A stretch of 64,000 bases of DNA from Chiua virens (taxonomy: Eukaryota > Basidiomycota > Agaricomycetes > Boletales > Boletaceae): NCBI GenBank assembly GCA_019787685.1, contig JAHNUO010000017.1, positions 186,001 to 250,000 on the forward strand. The letters are read 5' to 3'. Of the stretch, positions 60,748-64,000 are shown piece after piece. Each line of letters opens with the position of its first letter. Positions within the stretch are counted from its first letter, which is position 1. The translations under genes and the position numbers were made by a program. The notes beneath the pieces are model-generated. The model did no database searches. It was given only the letters and a program-made list of their open reading frames with translations, and was not told the origin of the DNA.

Positions 60748-61354
60748 GATGGTGATGGATAAAAGTTGAACAACAACTCGTTAGCTGTTTAGTGACATAA
60801 GCGTTGATGTTCTTGCTCGCGTCCAACATAAACTCGGTAATTCCCGGCACCATGCCAGTGATCGATAATCTTACCTCTGTTCGATTGAGTTGGATCACAG
60901 GCATCTTTTTCGACGGTTGTTTGCTTGCACGCATAATCACAGCAGACTTGACTCGAGTTTGAACCTAGATTGGGACGAACATACCCGAATGATCTGATAC
61001 AAGCACTCATGCAGCGCTGCCATTAATTTGTTGTTCACTGCAAGAGGCGTGCGAAGCACGCCGTCACGACACTGACCCGCAGTTTCTTCGGGGGGGACCA
61101 CCCCCCCGTCACAGTGACAATCACGACGGATTTGGTCTTATTGTCACGCAATATATACATATTGGGATTCGATCGCAAATGTGTTGCATCGGTGTGACGG
61201 GACCCCGTAACCGCAGGTACACACCTACAACGAGGGCAAAAAGAGCGACTATGCACGGAAAAACGACAATAGTGCTGCAGTAGGATGGCAGCATAGCATA
61301 CGAAATGGAAAACTTGAAGTGGCATCTCAAAAAAAGTGCAAAGGAAGGCGATAA
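60748..61354. other. Intergenic
   Basis: Upstream region of the EXPERA gene and 3' flank of the next gene. Minus-strand frames here lack motifs. Confidence 0.45.
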
Positions 61355-64000
61355 TTAGTCTTTTGCCATGCGTGCGCGTTTCGTACCATTGGACGAACTA
61401 ATGATCAACCTGAACTGTCCAGCCTGAACGTCAGCCTGTCTCTTTTGTCCAGAGGATGTAGGTGCTGGGGGGTGTGTGCTCTGGTGGTTTGCAGTATGAG
61501 TACTTGAAGGCTTCTCGGGATTTGATCGAGCTGGAACGCTGAATTTCTTCTCCTCCTGCACGGTAATGACAACGGTATCGATCATGTGCAAAGGGAGAGG
61601 CAATCCGTATATCTTCCCGGGATGTGCGTACTCCGGGTGTGAGAGACTCAGGTGTTCCTCCATATTGTATCTCCAGATTGCAGGCTTGGCGTCAGTCTTT
61701 CTCTCGCGATGAGGACAAAGTCCACAGACGACAGGGACGTTGCGACATGGACGCGACTCCGATCCTTTCTCGGCAAACCCGTACTTGAATGGCACTTTGT
61801 GAGGGCAGTTTGTGATAACCTCCGTCGCTCGCTTGGTTTTCTTTAGCTTGATGGCACAGTCCGGGTTGCCTGAACTACCGCAAAATCCACAAGGTAGGAC
61901 TTGACCAACCGGTGTCACCAGCTCGTCTGGGACTCTACGAATCGAACGTAGGATATGGCCTCCCATGTGCGACCGTAAGTCACTCGTGGGTTTGTGGCAT
62001 AGTGCACACAGAACTTCGGTGTTGGTCACATTCGCCTCGGAGAGAGCTTGTGCTGCTTCTGCACAAAGAAGAGCTGGGGTTCCTGAAGTGTGCAATTAGA
62101 ATATAACTCGAGAGATCTAACAAGTCACTTACCGTCGTCTTTTGAATAAGGAAAACCGTCATAGCGCCCACTCAGCAATGTAATGCTTGAGATCGGCACC
62201 TTCAAATCATCTAAGCGCTTCCAAATAGTCGTGCTCGCGGCCTCCAACACATCCTCTTTGAGTGCCCAGGTGATGTCCCGTGAGTTAACCTCCGTGCGGT
62301 GCTCATTAGGGAGATATTCAGAGGCGGCGACAACACTTGGGTTCACTGGCTCAGTGAGTGAGCCTTGCACGCTGAGCTCAATGACTTTTCGAGTCGAAAC
62401 GTTGGCCTTGGGAACGGGGGATAGAGATTTGAGGTAACCGCCAGTCCAAACCCACATGTTCATGGAAGTCTCCAAGTCGACCACCGGCACGTGGTGGAGA
62501 AGTAAGAGGTCACCACTAATCTTCACTTTTGCAGCGGGTGAACGGAGAGTATCGACATTGATCCCTGTTCGTGGAACGCCATTTTCCACGATTGATGTGG
62601 AACGAAGAAAAGCGAGTGCGGTCGTTTGATCATTGAGCCGAATGAGAGTGAGGAACGGGCTACCAGCAACAAAGATCGACTCGGCATCATCTGGCGAAGA
62701 AATATCTTCAGTCCGATGAATCTTTTTGACAGATGTGAAGCCTCTAACGCGACGCAGCCGGTCGTGTGACTTGCCCTTGAACGAGCTGTTGAAGTAGATC
62801 CGACAGAACGATGCCTTGTGTACATATTTGCCCTCCACAGCCAGAAAGTCATTGGGCCGAATACCAGGTCCAGTGGGTAACGGTGGCATGGAGGGCTCCA
62901 AGTTCTGAACAATGCTGCATGTGGATTCCGAAGTCGAATCATTGATAGTGAGGGACTCGAGTTGCTCCTCAAGATCAAGGATTGGGTTCTCATCGGCAAT
63001 CTCAAGGTTTTCATTGGTGGCGACGCCCGGGACGGAACCCTTGACACTCGCAGATTCAGGGGGAGTAAAGGTAACCTGAATACTTGTATCCTCATCCTCA
63101 TCTTCGGTGATCCCGGGATATAGTCCTGCCCCAAAGACACGAAGCATGTCCACGTTCGGGTTGGAAAAAATCCCTTCATAGTCGAACTCTTCGGTATATG
63201 TCGGAGACCCTGAAAGGAGGGAGATCGCCACGTCACGACCGCTAAGCCAGCAGGCACGTAGATTAACATTGTGACTGAGTATGTCCCCAGACCACATGTC
63301 TCGATGAATGTGGTCTAAGTGTTCCGTTCGTGAGAGATTCAGGCGTCGGTGTCCATGTCGAAGGTCAGGGTTGCGTGAGTACACTCCACCAATGTCTCGG
63401 GCAGCACGTAAGCGGTCTATTGCCTGCTTGTAGTTCAGCGCGCTGTTATGACCCCCACACATACGGAGAAAAGCAAACAAGAGTTTGATAGCGTCATCCC
63501 CAACATCGAGAAGAAAGAATGGCTGCGAAGCATCGAGGCGTTGTTGTTTGGCGATACAAAATATGACATTCTTGACGAGTGTCTGGGAGTCGTAGTAAAG
63601 TTGATTTGGCATAAACGACCGTCGATGGCCACGGTAAAATGTGAACAGCAGGTGGGCAAAGGTGCTCAGATGAACAACTTGTTGCGTCAGGGAAAGGCTC
63701 GGGTTGACGAATGGTTCAAGGAGATTGTGAAAGAGGTCCCCTAACATCCGGAGAGTCTCAAAATCGATGTAGGCTTCGATATTTGGATCTTGACAAGGTG
63801 GGGTGTATGGTGGCTTTGTCGGGTCAATACGGCCCAGTTTTATAATGGCACGCATGAGTTCAATGGCTCGGGGAACGTCTTGAGGATCATCTGGGTACAA
63901 CAATCTTTTTGCCTTTTCATTGTCGCAGTCGTCTAGCCAGGTCAAGTAGCGCTCAAGCTTCGTCGAATCCATCCGTCGCCCATTTCCGAGTACCATGCCA
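61355..64000 (-). CDS. Large zinc-finger-tailed protein of an expanded Agaricomycete family, possibly transposase-derived (5' end off window)
   Basis: A minus-strand frame open from the window edge to 62125, then an intron and a last exon ending at 61355. The N-terminal part includes GNGRRMDSTKLERYLTWLDD, QLYYDSQTLVKNVIFCIAKQ, LDVGDDAIKLLFAFLRMCGG, RRLNLSRTEHLDHIHRDMWS and, later, TLLSGRYDGFPYSKDDG. The C-terminal exon has three cysteine/histidine clusters (CALCHKPTSDLRSHMGGH; CGFCGSSGNPDC; CGLCPHRERK with EEHLSLSHPEY) and a nuclear-localisation-like KRARM end. The GDD-LLF-R-GGH block resembles the last catalytic block (E-FFG-R-GG) of P-element/Plavaka-like DDE transposases, but with Lys where Glu is expected. 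That link is my inference. Upstream coding sequence lies beyond 64000. Confidence 0.6.

Noticed and set aside
63448..63744. Plus-strand ORF of 98 aa
   Set aside because: Antisense to the conserved block of the zinc-finger-tailed protein; no independent support.

Overview
This looks like a nuclear chromosome segment from a filamentous basidiomycete (Agaricomycetes). A Rhizoctonia/Ceratobasidiaceae-type genome is my best guess from the protein families, not a proven assignment. Evidence: almost all genes are cut by short GT-AG introns of about 45-60 bp; TATA boxes lie 45-185 bp before several start codons; and there are fungal NACHT/STAND proteins, a giant DUF6606/DUF3638/DUF3645 protein and tandem paralogue pairs. 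There are no operons, rRNA genes or convincing tRNA genes.

Left part (0-20.6 kb). After about 3.5 kb with no recognisable intact gene comes a pirin gene (3681-4690), then the 5' part of a decayed NACHT-ankyrin gene (5632-5792) abutting the 3' tail of a decayed RSA4/notchless gene (5845-6034). A giant intact minus-strand gene of 9 exons and about 3135 aa follows (6423-16269), then the 5' body of the RSA4 gene (about 16.38-17.69 kb) abutting the 3' part of the NACHT-ankyrin gene (17.73-18.7 kb), and finally a second pirin gene (19636-20623). The four pseudogene pieces fit as two genes broken reciprocally: removing 5.8-17.7 kb would rejoin the NACHT gene, and closing the removed segment into a circle would rejoin RSA4. 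I regard this as the main discovery of the window.

Middle (21-41.6 kb). A divergent housekeeping pair, an EngB-type organellar GTPase (minus) and a WDR5/Swd3 seven-blade WD40 protein (plus), is followed by a GRAM-TBC-EF-hand RabGAP (minus). Then come two tandem O-fucosyltransferase-like type II membrane proteins (minus) and two tandem secreted S28 serine peptidases (plus).

Right (41.7-64 kb). A VPS9-domain Rab5 exchange factor (minus) starts only 30 bp from a divergent coiled-coil gene (plus). Next are a small Bud6/Aip3 N-terminal-domain-only gene, a RidA-family gene, and a large C2-NACHT-WD40 NLR-like gene with 14 nearly identical 43-residue WD repeats. These are followed by a KAT14-like acetyltransferase divergent from an ICMT/Ste14-like methyltransferase, a DUF6533-like membrane protein, an EXPERA-domain protein, and a large partial protein with zinc-finger-like C-terminus and a possible transposase-like signature running off the right end.

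Functionally the window mixes membrane-traffic regulators (RabGAP, VPS9 GEF), chromatin proteins (WDR5, KAT14), secretory enzymes (S28, fucosyltransferase-like) and fast-evolving self/non-self-type NLR genes. All identifications are by reading the sequence; no searches were run.
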